This document shows, one piece after another, positions 25,901 through 38,600 of a DNA stretch of 64,000 nt. Every line of letters begins with the position of its first letter. Within the stretch, counting starts at the first letter, position 1. Source of the DNA: Omphiscola glabra (lineage: Eukaryota; Mollusca; Gastropoda; Lymnaeidae); NCBI GenBank assembly GCA_964017045.1, contig OZ024794.1:33759682-33823681 (forward strand). Direction: 5' to 3'. The notes under the pieces are model-generated. The model did no database searches. It had not been told where the DNA came from and saw nothing but the letters and a program-made list of their open reading frames with translations. Made by a program: the position numbers and the translations under genes.

Positions 25901-28900
25901 ACTAAATCACAACACAATGTCATCACACTGTGGTACCTAAACACTAAATGACAACACAATGTCATCACGCTATGGTATCTAAACACTAAATCACAACACA
26001 ATGTCATCAGACTAGTACCTAAGCACTAAATCACATCACAATGTCATAACACTGTGGTACCTAAACACTAAATGACAACACAATGTCATCACACTGTTGT
26101 ACCTAAACATTAAATGACAACACAATGTCATCACACTGTGGTACCTAAACACTAAATGACATCCTAGCCATTTGATGTGATACAAGATGACTCTGGCAGA
26201 AACATGACCCCGTAATATAATTTTTTTTTGTGGTATCATTACTGTTAGCACTCTTAGAATTAATATTCCACCCAATAATTGTATTGCCACAAGGTGCCGC
26301 TAATTCCTCGGTTATTAGCAATAATAATTTTTTTATTTTTATAAAAAAACCTACTTCTGGGTTTTGTGTGAAATTCTTGTTTTCCCCCTCGTGCTGGTTC
26401 CTTTAGGTTTGCTATTGTTGGTCCCATAAATATGAATGAATCTGTTTAAATGGGGAATAGCCGTCCTGGGAATCAGTTTATCAATGATCATTATTGCTCA
26501 GATAAAGGTTTAGAGCTGGACAGCCATGAGCGTTAAGATTATAAGCTTAACATAATATTATGTTACTTCACATTACACAGATCCGATTAATGCAATACAA
26601 CGAAGAGCCTGTCATTTGGGTGACAAGTAACATGCGTGCGCTTGCCAGCATTTACAATAAGTGGGAAGGCCATTATAACGGGGGGGGGGGGGGTGGTGTT
26701 AAGGTCACTCGTTGTACAATTATACCCGAGGATATCAAATTCAGATACACGATCAAGATTGTTCAGTAGCCCTTATCGGATGGAAGTCCAATATCTTATA
26801 TCGTTACTACAGCCCTGAAGTGGTAAAGCAAATTAAATTGACATTTATTTTCCTAATAAATGTGCAGAACCATGACTACATGTTCTCTGATAGTAAGTAG
26901 CATTGGGTCTTTATCGTGTCAAGTCACGTAGCACTCTGCACGCTTGTCGGTGAATGAACAGTGCTGAGGTAGGTCATTAGCACTGAGTAGTTCAACAAAA
27001 CACATCAAAATAAGTTCAAGCTTACAATTACAATTGTAAAGTATGTATTTCGTTGCCCTTATACTACATCACTTGCTCGTAATACGAGTTTGATCCCGAG
27101 CGGACCACAGTAAGTAATGGAGGCGTTATTAAGAGACTAAACCAGTCTGGCTTTGTCCAGCTTGTGAGCTTTTTTTTTTTTTTTTACTGTATTTTTCATC
27201 GTGACAGTTTCTATTTATAGCTGGCGTAAACAAACAACCCGCTGTTGTAAATAACACTCTCAGAGAACAGATGTTGGAATTCGGTTGAAACAATTACCTC
27301 ATCGCATGAATGTCATGGCTAATAAACAGTGATAATTGGCTAAACAGTGGAGATTTTCTCCATCCTTATTTTTGTGTAAACATCAAATGGATCAGAATGT
27401 TTAACAATGAACTCGATTTTACAACAAGGAATTAAATTTTCTAACAAAAATAAAATAATGAACTCGATTGTCCAGTAGTAGATTTGATTGTCCACGGTTT
27501 TAACAGAATCCCATATACATGCAACAGTATAAACTGTTGCTGGCAGTAGCTGGTGTTTCTGTCACACTGCCAAATTAAGCCTGCAACATTACCCCCCACT
27601 CCACCCTCCCCCAATCCCCCAACCTTTTTTGTAGAATACTTGTTTGTAAGGCCGAGCACACTAGAAACATAAATATCCCTTATCGTTCCTCCCCAAATCC
27701 AGTCTAATCAGCAGATATTGTGTAGCCAGCGCGCGTGCTCTCCCTCTGTCACACAATCCATGATATACGGCCGTAGACTGTAAACAAGGGAACCTCATTC
27801 AAAGTACAGAGCATGTGAAAGAAAACAAACTGTCGTCATACTTCGACCGTAAAATAGTTCAGTTAAGGAAACCGCATGAGTTTAAAACTTTGATAATCTT
27901 AGAAGGTATTTTTTTTTGGAGCAATTCCTCTTATGAAAAAAAAAAAAAAACCACAACAGACTTTGAAACAACAATGCACCAACATCACCGTAGGGACAAC
28001 TCTATGATTGGTGTTTCCTTGACATTTTGATACCACACCATCCAAGCAAAAACATTACATGCCTTGTTTGAGTTGGCGTCGTCGTCCCCCCCCCCCCCCC
28101 CCCCCCTGATTCTCGACCTAAGCCCTAAAGTTATAACTGTGTCATTGAAAGCTGATATTTTCTTCCAAATAACTACATGGCGTTAGGACATGTTGAGAAG
28201 GTTTATGAAAGGAGTTCTCAAACTTTTATGTTTTACTACTTACAATTATTGAACCACATATATATATATATATATATTTCTTCATTACGACGGAATACCT
28301 GTATATTCATTTATCTATTTGTTTGTTCCATCACAATGTACCACCCGAAACAAAGTATTGCACCACCACACTCTTTTACATGCACCAACGTTTGAGAACT
28401 GCCGCATGTCGTTATAGTGTGCGAGTGTAGGTGGAATCGAAAATAAAGGTTTAAGCTGGAAAAAAAAATTTGGAACAAGTCCAAATTGTAAAGATTACAA
28501 GTTCCAGAAAGTTGTTGATAGCCGAGTTGTTTGACTCCGGACACCCAACTTCCGCTCGTTGCATAATCACACCCAGGGTGTTCAGCTGCTGGTGGCATTG
28601 TTGCAGATAGTGTGAATTGTTGATTGAGGACATGGCATCGATAGATTGGACTCGTTAGTACATGCCAGCGATGGCCAAACGAAACTGCTTCACGGCCCAT
28701 TCTGGTAACCAGTTCAACTATTCGCGTGCCGCATGTCACTAGACCTACTGTGTCCAAGAAAATCAACGAAAAAAATCATTTAATGATGTGCAAACATTAT
28801 TTACTTGATATTAACGCACATCGTGAAACTCAAAATAATAAAAATAAAACGTAACCAACACGATATTTATTTATCTTTTCGCTTACCTAACTGTGTAAAC

Positions 28901-31900
28901 ATCTATATCCAAAGATTAGTAAATTGAACGAAGAGATAAAATATGTACTTGCGATTGATACATCCATCCAATTTGATGGGGGACGCAAAATATTACGTGG
29001 TAAGATGCATGGGGCCCTCTAGTTGGCCATGCGTTGTATATGCAAAAATGTTTTTTTTAATTAACCCCCCCCCCCCAAAAAAAAAAAAAAAACCAGCCTC
29101 TCTTGTCGACAATTAATCCGCGGAAAACAACGTGCACGAAATTAGTGTTGCGACGTCTTTATGATCTTTTACACTGGAGGTGGTTGTGGGAAATTTAAAA
29201 AAAATTGGATAGGGAGTGTTTTCGACGAAGGTTATATGGAATGTAAATTTATTGGAATTCAATTTTTTTAGGGAAAAAAATTACATTGTAATCAATTTCC
29301 GGATACGATTTTGAGCTGCGTGATGGGCACAGCAAAACACATGTGTAGTTATCTGTATTCAAACAGACTTCACAGAACTGGATTTCACGTTGATGGTTGG
29401 TTATCAGTAGAAACGGTAGGGAGAAAGAAAAAAAAACATAACTTTTTACCACGATACAGCCTCCTGACAATGTCAGTGCTAGCAACACGAACCAATAATA
29501 CTAGTTCTTTGGAATGTGGCATCCTCCTTCGGCCCCCCTCACCTGCATCCTGTACTAGCGACCTCGGATAGTGGCAATACCCGTAGTCGTTTGGTTATAC
29601 CTTACATACGGACCGCATCAAGCACAAACTGTATACTGACATTCGCTTTAGTTATGCCGCGAAACATTTTACGACATAGTCATTTTGTTTATAACATCCC
29701 CGTCTCGCTCACTAATTACAACCGACTGAGATCCAAACGGTTATCTAAAGGGCATCTGAAATGTGTGCTCAATATTGAAACCCCTCACACGAATACGCTT
29801 TTATATATGTGTAAAGCTGCACAATTATTTCATTGAGTTAATCAAGATTTGTCTTGGACAGTGGTTCTCAACCTTCCTAATGCAGCGACCCTTACATACA
29901 GTTCCTCATGTTGTGGCGACCCCCCAACAACAAAATTATTTTAGTTTCTACTTCATAACTGTAGACTTATATGTTTTCCGATGGTCTTAGGCGACACCCG
30001 TGTAAGGGTCGTGCGACCCCCAAAGGTGTCGCGACCCACAGGTTGAGAACCGCTGGTCTAGGAGTTGTGGACCTATCGGCTGCAGCAGTTCAAGGTGATG
30101 GCGCCATTCATTGATTTCATTTGAACAACTCTTCCTCTTCCAGGATAGATTTTGCACACACGCCCTTTATTTACTCCATGTGCTAACAACCATCATTCGT
30201 TTTAGATGGTTGTCCAAACTCTGCTGGCTGCTGCCATTTATGTTTCGTCGGACGTGCATTCAAACAAACCCGTCAATTGTCACCGTTGAATCTCATTACC
30301 CGGTTGTTGTTTTTTTACATCTTATTTTTTTCCTGGCAAGTACGCTCCGCCATTAATATAAAATTTAAACACCGTACGACATGATTAGAGCAAACCTCAC
30401 TTTTGTTGAGCGGCCCTTTGAGTGCTCTCTCAATTACTCTGTCACAGGATGGCCCTCTTAATCTAACGGTGGTCTCTCACTGACCCTGTCATAGGATAGC
30501 CCTCTTAAACTAACGGTGGTCTCTCAATGACCCTGTCACATGATGGCCCTCTTAATCTAACGGTGATCTCTCACTGACCCTGTCACAGGATGGCCCTCTT
30601 AATCTAACGGTGGTCTCTCACTTACCCTGTCATAGGATGGCCCTCTTAATCTAACGGTGGTCTCTCACTGACCCTGTCACAGGATGGCCCTCTTAATCTA
30701 ACGGTGGTCTCTCACTTACCCTGTCATAGGATGGCCCTCTTAATCTAACGGTGGTCTCTCACTGACCCTGTCACAGGATGGCCCTCTTAATCTAACGGTG
30801 GTCTCTCACTGACTCTGTCACAGGATGACCCTCTTAATCTAACGGTGGTCTCTCAATGACCCTGTCACAGGATGGCCCTCTTAATCTAACGTTGGTCTTT
30901 CACTGACCCTGTCACAGAGTGGCCCTCTTAATCTAACGGTGGTCTCTCAATGACCCTGTCACAGGATGGCCCTCTTAATCTAACGTTGGTCTTTCACTGA
31001 CCCTGTCACAGAGTGGCCCTCTTAATCTAACGGTGGTCTCTCAATGACCCTGTCACAGGATGGCCCTCTTAATCTAACGGTGGTCTCTCACTGACCCTAT
31101 CACAGGATGGCCCTCTTAATCTAACGTTGGTCTTTCACTGACCCTGTCACAGAGTGGCCCTCTTAATCTAACGGTGGTCTCTCAATGACCCTATCACAGG
31201 ATGGTCCTCTTAATCTAACGGTGGTCTCTCACTGACCCTATCACAGGATGGCCCTCTTAATCTAACGTTGGTCTTTCACTGACCCTGTCACAGGATGGCC
31301 CTCTTAATCTAACGGTGGTCTCTCAATGATCCTATCACAGGATGGTCCTCTTAATCTAACGGTGGTCTCTCAATGACCCTGTCATGGGATGGCCCACTTA
31401 AACTAACGGTGGTCTCTCCATGACCCTATCACAAGATGGTCCTCTTAATATAGCCGTGGTCTCACAATGACCCTGTCACAGTATGGTCCTCTTCTATCGG
31501 TGGTCTTTTAATGACCCTGTCACAGTATGGCCCTCTTAAATTATAGCCGTGGTCCTCCCGCTCTGATTCCATTGACTTGGACTTGAATCTTCAAGTGTAT
31601 TATTCATGAACTCACCGTGCTTAGCGCCCCCCCCCCCCCCCCCACACACACACCCCTGTTATTTTGCCCTTTTAACAGGGCGGAGCTTTCTCCTTCAAAA
31701 CAAAAATGACGTCATCCCTTCTTTTACTTATAATTTTAAGGGACTCAAATGTCACTATATATTTTAGCAACAAATTTACAATGTGACCAAAGATTATCAT
31801 GTGTATTCTAAATATATTCTTTTGCCTTCAATGGATCCTGGTTAAATGTTAATTAAAATCTTATTTCAGCTCCGCCAGGTTAGAAGTCAATCCGTGAGTC

Positions 31901-32572
31901 GCATGAGCCACGAGTACGATTTAAAAAAGAAATACAATGGTTATTGCACGTGACGTTACCTGTTGGTGAGAGAAAAAAAAAACGGGATGCTAAATGTCAA
32001 TTCAATTTCAGGTGTATGGGGGATGGAGTCGTGTCTCTCCCCCCCCCCCCCCCTTTTTTTTTTCACCATATTTTCTTCATTCCAGTCGTGTCTGTACAAA
32101 GTCTTGAACTTAAGTGTGTCTAGAGATTGAACGGAACCACTCTTCACTTTGAATTAATCGGCTCTTACGCTAATGGAGCCGCTTAGGTTCGCACGTGAGT
32201 GATGGCCGCGTGCCTTCAGATCCTGGAGGTCGCTGGGAAGCAGCGCTTCTCAAGGTAGCTGGTTGGTCATTGTTTTTGAAGTTCTCGCGGAATGTCAGTG
32301 GGTAAAGATATCAGTGGAGTTAATATAAGCAATTTAACACTTATTAACGGAATTTGAATGTGTACACCGGAAACTGATATGCACACGGGCACATCTAAGG
32401 AAAGTAATTTCATGCATAAATCTAAGGAAACTAATATGCACATCTTAAGAAAGTAAGTTCAGTCATGCATAAATCTAAGGAAGCTAATGTTCGCGAATTT
32501 ATTGAGACTAATGGTTTAACAAGATCTTATTTAGGGTTCCAATTGCGTAATACCAACACGAGGTTTTTCTTT

Positions 32573-32623
<51 letters not shown>

Positions 32624-35600
32624 ACTTGAGCAAAGCTTTCACTTCAGTTGAAGTTATTAACAAGGCCCGTTACTAACTTTAGTCAATACGATTATACATG
32701 ATAAATATGTGAGAACCTTTCTTGGGTAGGGATGAAATATAATGAGATAGACATCAAGTGGAACCCAATGTGGATCGAACTGGGACCAAGTGATGCTTAA
32801 AAAATATATAGTCTTAGGTTAAAGTAATTATTTTTTTTAAAAATGGAGGGTTTAAACCAGGAGCTAGATCAAAATAATGTACGCCATAAATGCGCTGAAA
32901 GTAACACCCGAAAGCTTTATCGGCGTGTAGAGAAGGTGCGTATTTGTTGATAAACACGCGTGTCCTTGTACTTGGCCCAATTACCTCCTCGCCAACCCAG
33001 CCCCCGTTTGTGCTATAGCGGGGTGGCCTTTGGGGGGGGGGGGGGGAGGAGGTCACGGGGTAACTTTATTTTACAACCTGTTATTAGCTGAAACACATGC
33101 CCTCGTCAGGACGAAAACATCGTGGCGGGGCTATGTTCATAAATTAAGACCCTCTTGAACTATTAGCATTATGCTGGTTGCATTACTTCGTAGGGCCTAT
33201 TGACGACACTCTCGAGTTGATTCATTTATGATGTGAAGCGTTGTACTTTTGACACCCAGCTATCAAGCCTTGGTGCTGTGTTTACGACCATCCGCTGTCT
33301 CGTGACACAGTTGTTGGCGTAAATAGGATCAGACTGTAAACAGCACGTGATGATGATGTCAACCAAGGGTTGACGTAAAGTAAACATGATGACGCGGGGA
33401 TAATTGTGTAAAATGACGTGGCACGTTGGACGCCATAAATGTTAGACAGTTTGTTGTTTTTTTTTTACACCATATGCACCTCGCTTTTTGTAATCATTGG
33501 ATTGGAGGATCATGCTAACATTTGATCTTTTTCTTCCGTACGATCCCATGAATATAATCCACACTAATAATCGATATACTGACTGGCCAAGCTTGGGCCT
33601 CGGTGTCACATACTCTTAATAAATGTTTAATGATGTTTGGCTGTAGTTTGGTACCATGTAGCAGTAGTAACATATGGAAGTAGCATGTGATTGCTTCTGC
33701 TAGGTAGCGCATTATTTGAACCTTGTGCCGGCGACCAATGTGGGATATTTTAAGAGGCAGTGTGAGTTAAACATAAAGTAGAAAGAAAAAAAACGTAGGT
33801 TTCCCTGTTAAAATATGTGGGGGTGTGGGTGGGTTGGGGCGGGCGGATGGGGTGCGTGGATTTGTTTTGAAATTGACAGGGGTGGCAAAAAAATGGTAAG
33901 AACCCCATGAAATGGAGAGTAGAATTCCTTGACAGGTGTAGTAGCTTTTTTTTCGATTGTGTATTTTTATCCACCCCTCCCCCCCCCCTTTTTTTTCCCT
34001 TTATATATGTTTTTTATTTTGCTTACGTAGACTGTTTAACCCTCAAAAGTCCATGCAGTGGCTCAAGATCAAAATATAAACTGCTTAGAAGACTTTACGC
34101 ATTTTAATGAGTCTTGAGGTCGTCATGGTTCAAGGTCGACTCAATTCTCTCCCTTTACCTGTGCGGGCCTGTGCACCCTCCTTGACACTGGTTGATATGG
34201 GAGACTTTAAGGATTTGTTTGGGCCACACAGTGTAGTTGTTCCTGTCCCTGAATATATCACCGAACACCCCGGTAAAAGAAAAAGAAAATGTTTCCAGGT
34301 TAACCTATTCTTGTAGACTCGTGGGTCTGAAGTTGGTCGACTATTTTAACAAATTGTGTAACTGGGTTAAAGCAGCACAATGGACAGAAAGACCCAATCA
34401 GCGGGGAACGGGACAGCTACAGGCGTCTCCTTTTATTTACGTGTTAAGCTTTCTACATTACATAGGGCATGTCTTGTAGCATTTTGTCAAAACTGTTTAG
34501 ACGTTATTATTCGTATTATGCTTAGCACATTAGCTACAGATTTTATTTCAGGACACAGAAAAGTAACTAAACTACTTTTATCCTTAGGGTATTCTTTATT
34601 TATTTGACTTTTAAATTGTATTATTTTTTATTTCATACATTTATTATTACTATTTATTTTATTTTTTTTATTTTTTTTATTATTTTTGTGTCCTAAAATG
34701 TATTTTAAAAACAAAAAAAAACATCGACTGAATGAGTTTTAAATGTCCTTATGCCATGGCCTCACTATTCTCTGAGTTATGTGAACATATTTCATTCCAG
34801 ACAATGAACATGTTTTTTATCTGCATCATTTCATCAATCCACATGTGCATATACTGATTGATATCAGCTACTTATCAAAGCAGCCCCAGCAAGCTGCCGG
34901 CGATTGAACTGTTCAGTCAGAAGCTCTCGACTCCCATGAGACCTCATATACTTTTGATATCTCAGCCTTTATTATATCAAATGATCCAAAGAATCCCCAT
35001 GTTCATGTGACGTTGACGTGGTCATATGAGGTGGTCATGTTAAGTATTGGTTCTCAACGTGGGCCATACGGTATATTTCTTGGGGGCCATGAAAACTACG
35101 AACATAAAAGGAACAGTTAAGGGGGCCACGTGCGGTAAATACAATTTGTAAGTGGGCCATGAGTATGAAAAAAAGTTTCAAGCCGATTTAAAGTGTGAAA
35201 TGGAATATATATATATGTATAATATCATTTGACTAATCCCGGCGAACCCCAACTTACATAAGACTTACTTACCCACGGGTTAAGTTATAGCGAGAATATA
35301 CTAGTTGTACACTTGTCTATAAGACTTACTTACCCACGGGTTAAGTTATAGCGAGAATATACTAGTTGTATACTTGTCTATAAGACTTACTTACCCACGG
35401 GTTAATTTATAGCGAGATTATACTAGTTGTACACTTGTCTATAAGACTTACTTACCCACGGGTTAAGTTATAGCGAGAATATACTAGTTGTACACTTGTC
35501 TATAAGACTTACTTACCTACGGGTTAAGTTATAGCGAGAATATACTAGTTGTACACTTGTCTATAAGACTTACTTACCCACGGGTTAAGTTATAGTGAGA

Positions 35601-38600
35601 ATATAAAAAAAGTGTCTATAAGACTTACTTACCCACGGGTTAAGTTATAGCGAGAATATAAAAAAAACTTGCCAATAAGACTTACTTACCCACGGGTTAA
35701 GTTATAGCGAGAATATAAAAAAAACTTGCCAATAAGACTTACTTACCCACGAGTTAAGTTATAGCGAGAATATAAAAAAAACCTGTCTATAAGACTTACT
35801 TACCCACGGGTTAAGTTATAGCTAGTTGTAGACGTGTCTATGTTCTATTACTTCCACGGCATTTTATAGTTTTATTCATGTCATTACTGTTTAACCATCT
35901 ATAACATAAAAAAATACACATTTCGTTATACAAGTGAAGAAATTAACAATAGCTAATGCTCCTTATAGAAAAGAACATGCTTACAGATTGGCCTTGCTGT
36001 GACGGAAGCCACTTTTATTATTAAATCGTTTTATAATACATGTATGCGCCTGAGCGATCATTAAATATAACTCTGGGTAAACTGGTCATATACTGTCCTA
36101 AGCCAGCAATAATTGCTGAAATGTCATTATCTTGCGTTTAAATATGGCAGTCGACGAGATGTTGTCATCTGAAGACTAGCCCAGCCCAGTTCCAACTGGC
36201 CACAGCCGTCGGACGTATATTTTAATAATATTACCCTAAAACTTTTTTTTTTTCCTTCTTTCTTCTGCCGCCTCACTCGACCATTATGCCCGCCCCGCGA
36301 ATTCAGCACTTTTGCGCGCGTGTATGTGGAGTTTGTGAACCTGTGTCCGAGGCTTGGCTCCCATAGCTTTATTTATTTGACGTTTGTTATACCGTTAACT
36401 CTGTGATAATACGACAATACTAAAAAATGATTGTCTTCCCACCACGGACCGCCAACTCTGGACGTTTTGAGGTTGTGTCTCGTACCGAGATGGTTCTCAA
36501 AAGGATTGGGGTGCGTGAATTTCTGTGCATCTTTCAATTCAAGAAATATTCTTACACAAAAAAATGATCTTTGTGCTGTTAAAGTGCGGGGATTGCTGTA
36601 GCTTTGTAAAGAAATTGTTTTTTTATTCATTTAAGTATGTTTTCCTTTCATGAAATGTGCACGCCTCCAGGATGCGAGAATCACTGCTGTGCCCAAAAGA
36701 GTATATTTTAGAGTGGGGTTGCACTTAACTCCCGACCAGCCTAATCAATAAGCGCAACTGGCACCCGTTTCCAAGCCGTTCTATAACATCAGACTGGGGG
36801 AATTTGACGAGTAAGGCGTGATGGATTCGAGGGCCAGGATTAGGGGGTTGGGGGTGGGATGAGGGTCGCACCAACAGTCATTTATTTGTTAATCACAAGC
36901 ATAGCTATGTGCAGAACATACCGGTCTTTGGCAGTCATCGCGTCCCAAGATGACAACAGAAACATTGGAGAACATTTATTTATCAGATAACAATTTTTAA
37001 TATGCAGTAACGTTAAGTAAAGTGGGGGAGAGTAAGATAACTGAATCGTAATGGCTTTGGCTGAAGTACAGGTAGGCTTATGACTAATAAATAGTGTTTC
37101 ATGATTGCAATTTTTAAAAATGCAAATACTTGCATCAAGTAGCTTTTTACTTGTAATTCCAAATAAGTCTAAGGTGGAGAGTAGACAGAAAGAAAAGTAT
37201 CACTTTTTGTATTTGTTCACCATGTAAAACCAGGGAATAAGATATGTTAATCCCATATTACAACCCTTTAAAAAGTGGATTCAGAATAAGTCCTTACTAT
37301 ATTGATGTGTTAGTGAATGTTTAAGCAGCATCAGATCAGTTCTGGGGGCGTGCAGGGGATGTTACAGGGCACTGAAAATGCTTGAGAACCTCCGATTAAG
37401 TATGGTAAAATAATGGATCGCGTGGAGAAAGACGTGTCTGGATGGAGAATGGAGTTGGTGGTGTTGCCTGCGACTTGTGTGTGCGCTGAGAAAGGTGGAG
37501 GGCCAGCTTCGATAAGGACGAACATTTCCGGCTAGGGAATGTCTGGTTCTAAAGAGTAGATAAACATGCAAACAACAATGATTAGATGCATTCATTTAGA
37601 TGACATAACTAGGAATAAAGTGTGTACCAGTGGCGGTCTGTGTCCTTTGTTCACTGTGCACGCAATGCCTGGCCACACAAAAGACACTATAATCTTTTAT
37701 GAAACAAGAATATGTTACGGTATGACCACTCAGTGATGTAAACATATATCTATATTTATATATTTTATAGTTATTTGTTTAGTCCATAAGCTGGACAGTT
37801 AGATTTAAAAAAAAAATATTCTAAAATATTATTACATATTTTTTTTTATTTTACTATAAAGCACGTTAAATATTTTTGAACACAGCAGTAAGTTCCATAA
37901 GAAAATCGAAAGCAGCCAGCCTTGTGTCCTAATAATGTTGTGCGTAAATTAAACATGATGTATTAGACGTAGTATTGAGAGGGGGTATTAATGTCCAATG
38001 TATCCTAGACGCAGTGTTAAGATGGAGTAGTATCTATTCATTTGAATCTATTCCCATTTAAGATTGGATGGCCAGATAGACTTTTTTTGTCTAAACATTA
38101 GATGGTGAGTCTCTCGTTCAGCTTTATGTTGATACTTGGAAATACTTGCTATTAATTGTTTCCCACATCACAACGTTGGGCCCCACATCACAAGTTAGGG
38201 CCCCACATCACAAGTTAGGGCCCCACGTCACAACGTTGGGCCCTACATCACAATGTTGGGCCCACATCACAATGTTGGGCCCCACATCACAGCGTTGGGC
38301 ATCACATCACAACTTTGGGCCCCACATCACAACTTTAGGCCCCACGCCACAACTTTGGGCCCCACATCACACATTTGAGCCCCATGCCACAACTTTAGGC
38401 CCCACCACTCAACTTTGGGCCCCACGCCACATGTCTCTGGGTGGCTTGGATTGATTATTGACTTTTATAAATAAAACATCATGGAGTCATTTTTATTTAT
38501 TAATATTTTTTTTTTATGAAATGGGGAAGGGGTTGATGCAATCTAATGATTTCCCTGGCTTTGAATAATACATTAACTCCTAACATTTTTAGTGGTCTGA

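Noticed and set aside
27080..27125. tRNA-like sequence gtttgatcccgag
   Set aside because: Resembles a T-arm, but no matching acceptor stem, anticodon arm or A box could be built.
28311..28766. 151-codon minus-strand frame
   Set aside because: Overlaps a likely hAT MITE and a (TA)n tract; the peptide has no domain I can recognise.
32740..32800. Minus-strand B-box-like sequence (agttcgatcc) suggesting a tRNA-derived SINE
   Set aside because: No A box at the right distance and no tail or target duplication.
35050..35200. hAT-like left end GGTTCTCAACGTGGGCC with repeated gggccat blocks
   Set aside because: No right end found; probably a fragment but boundaries cannot be supported.
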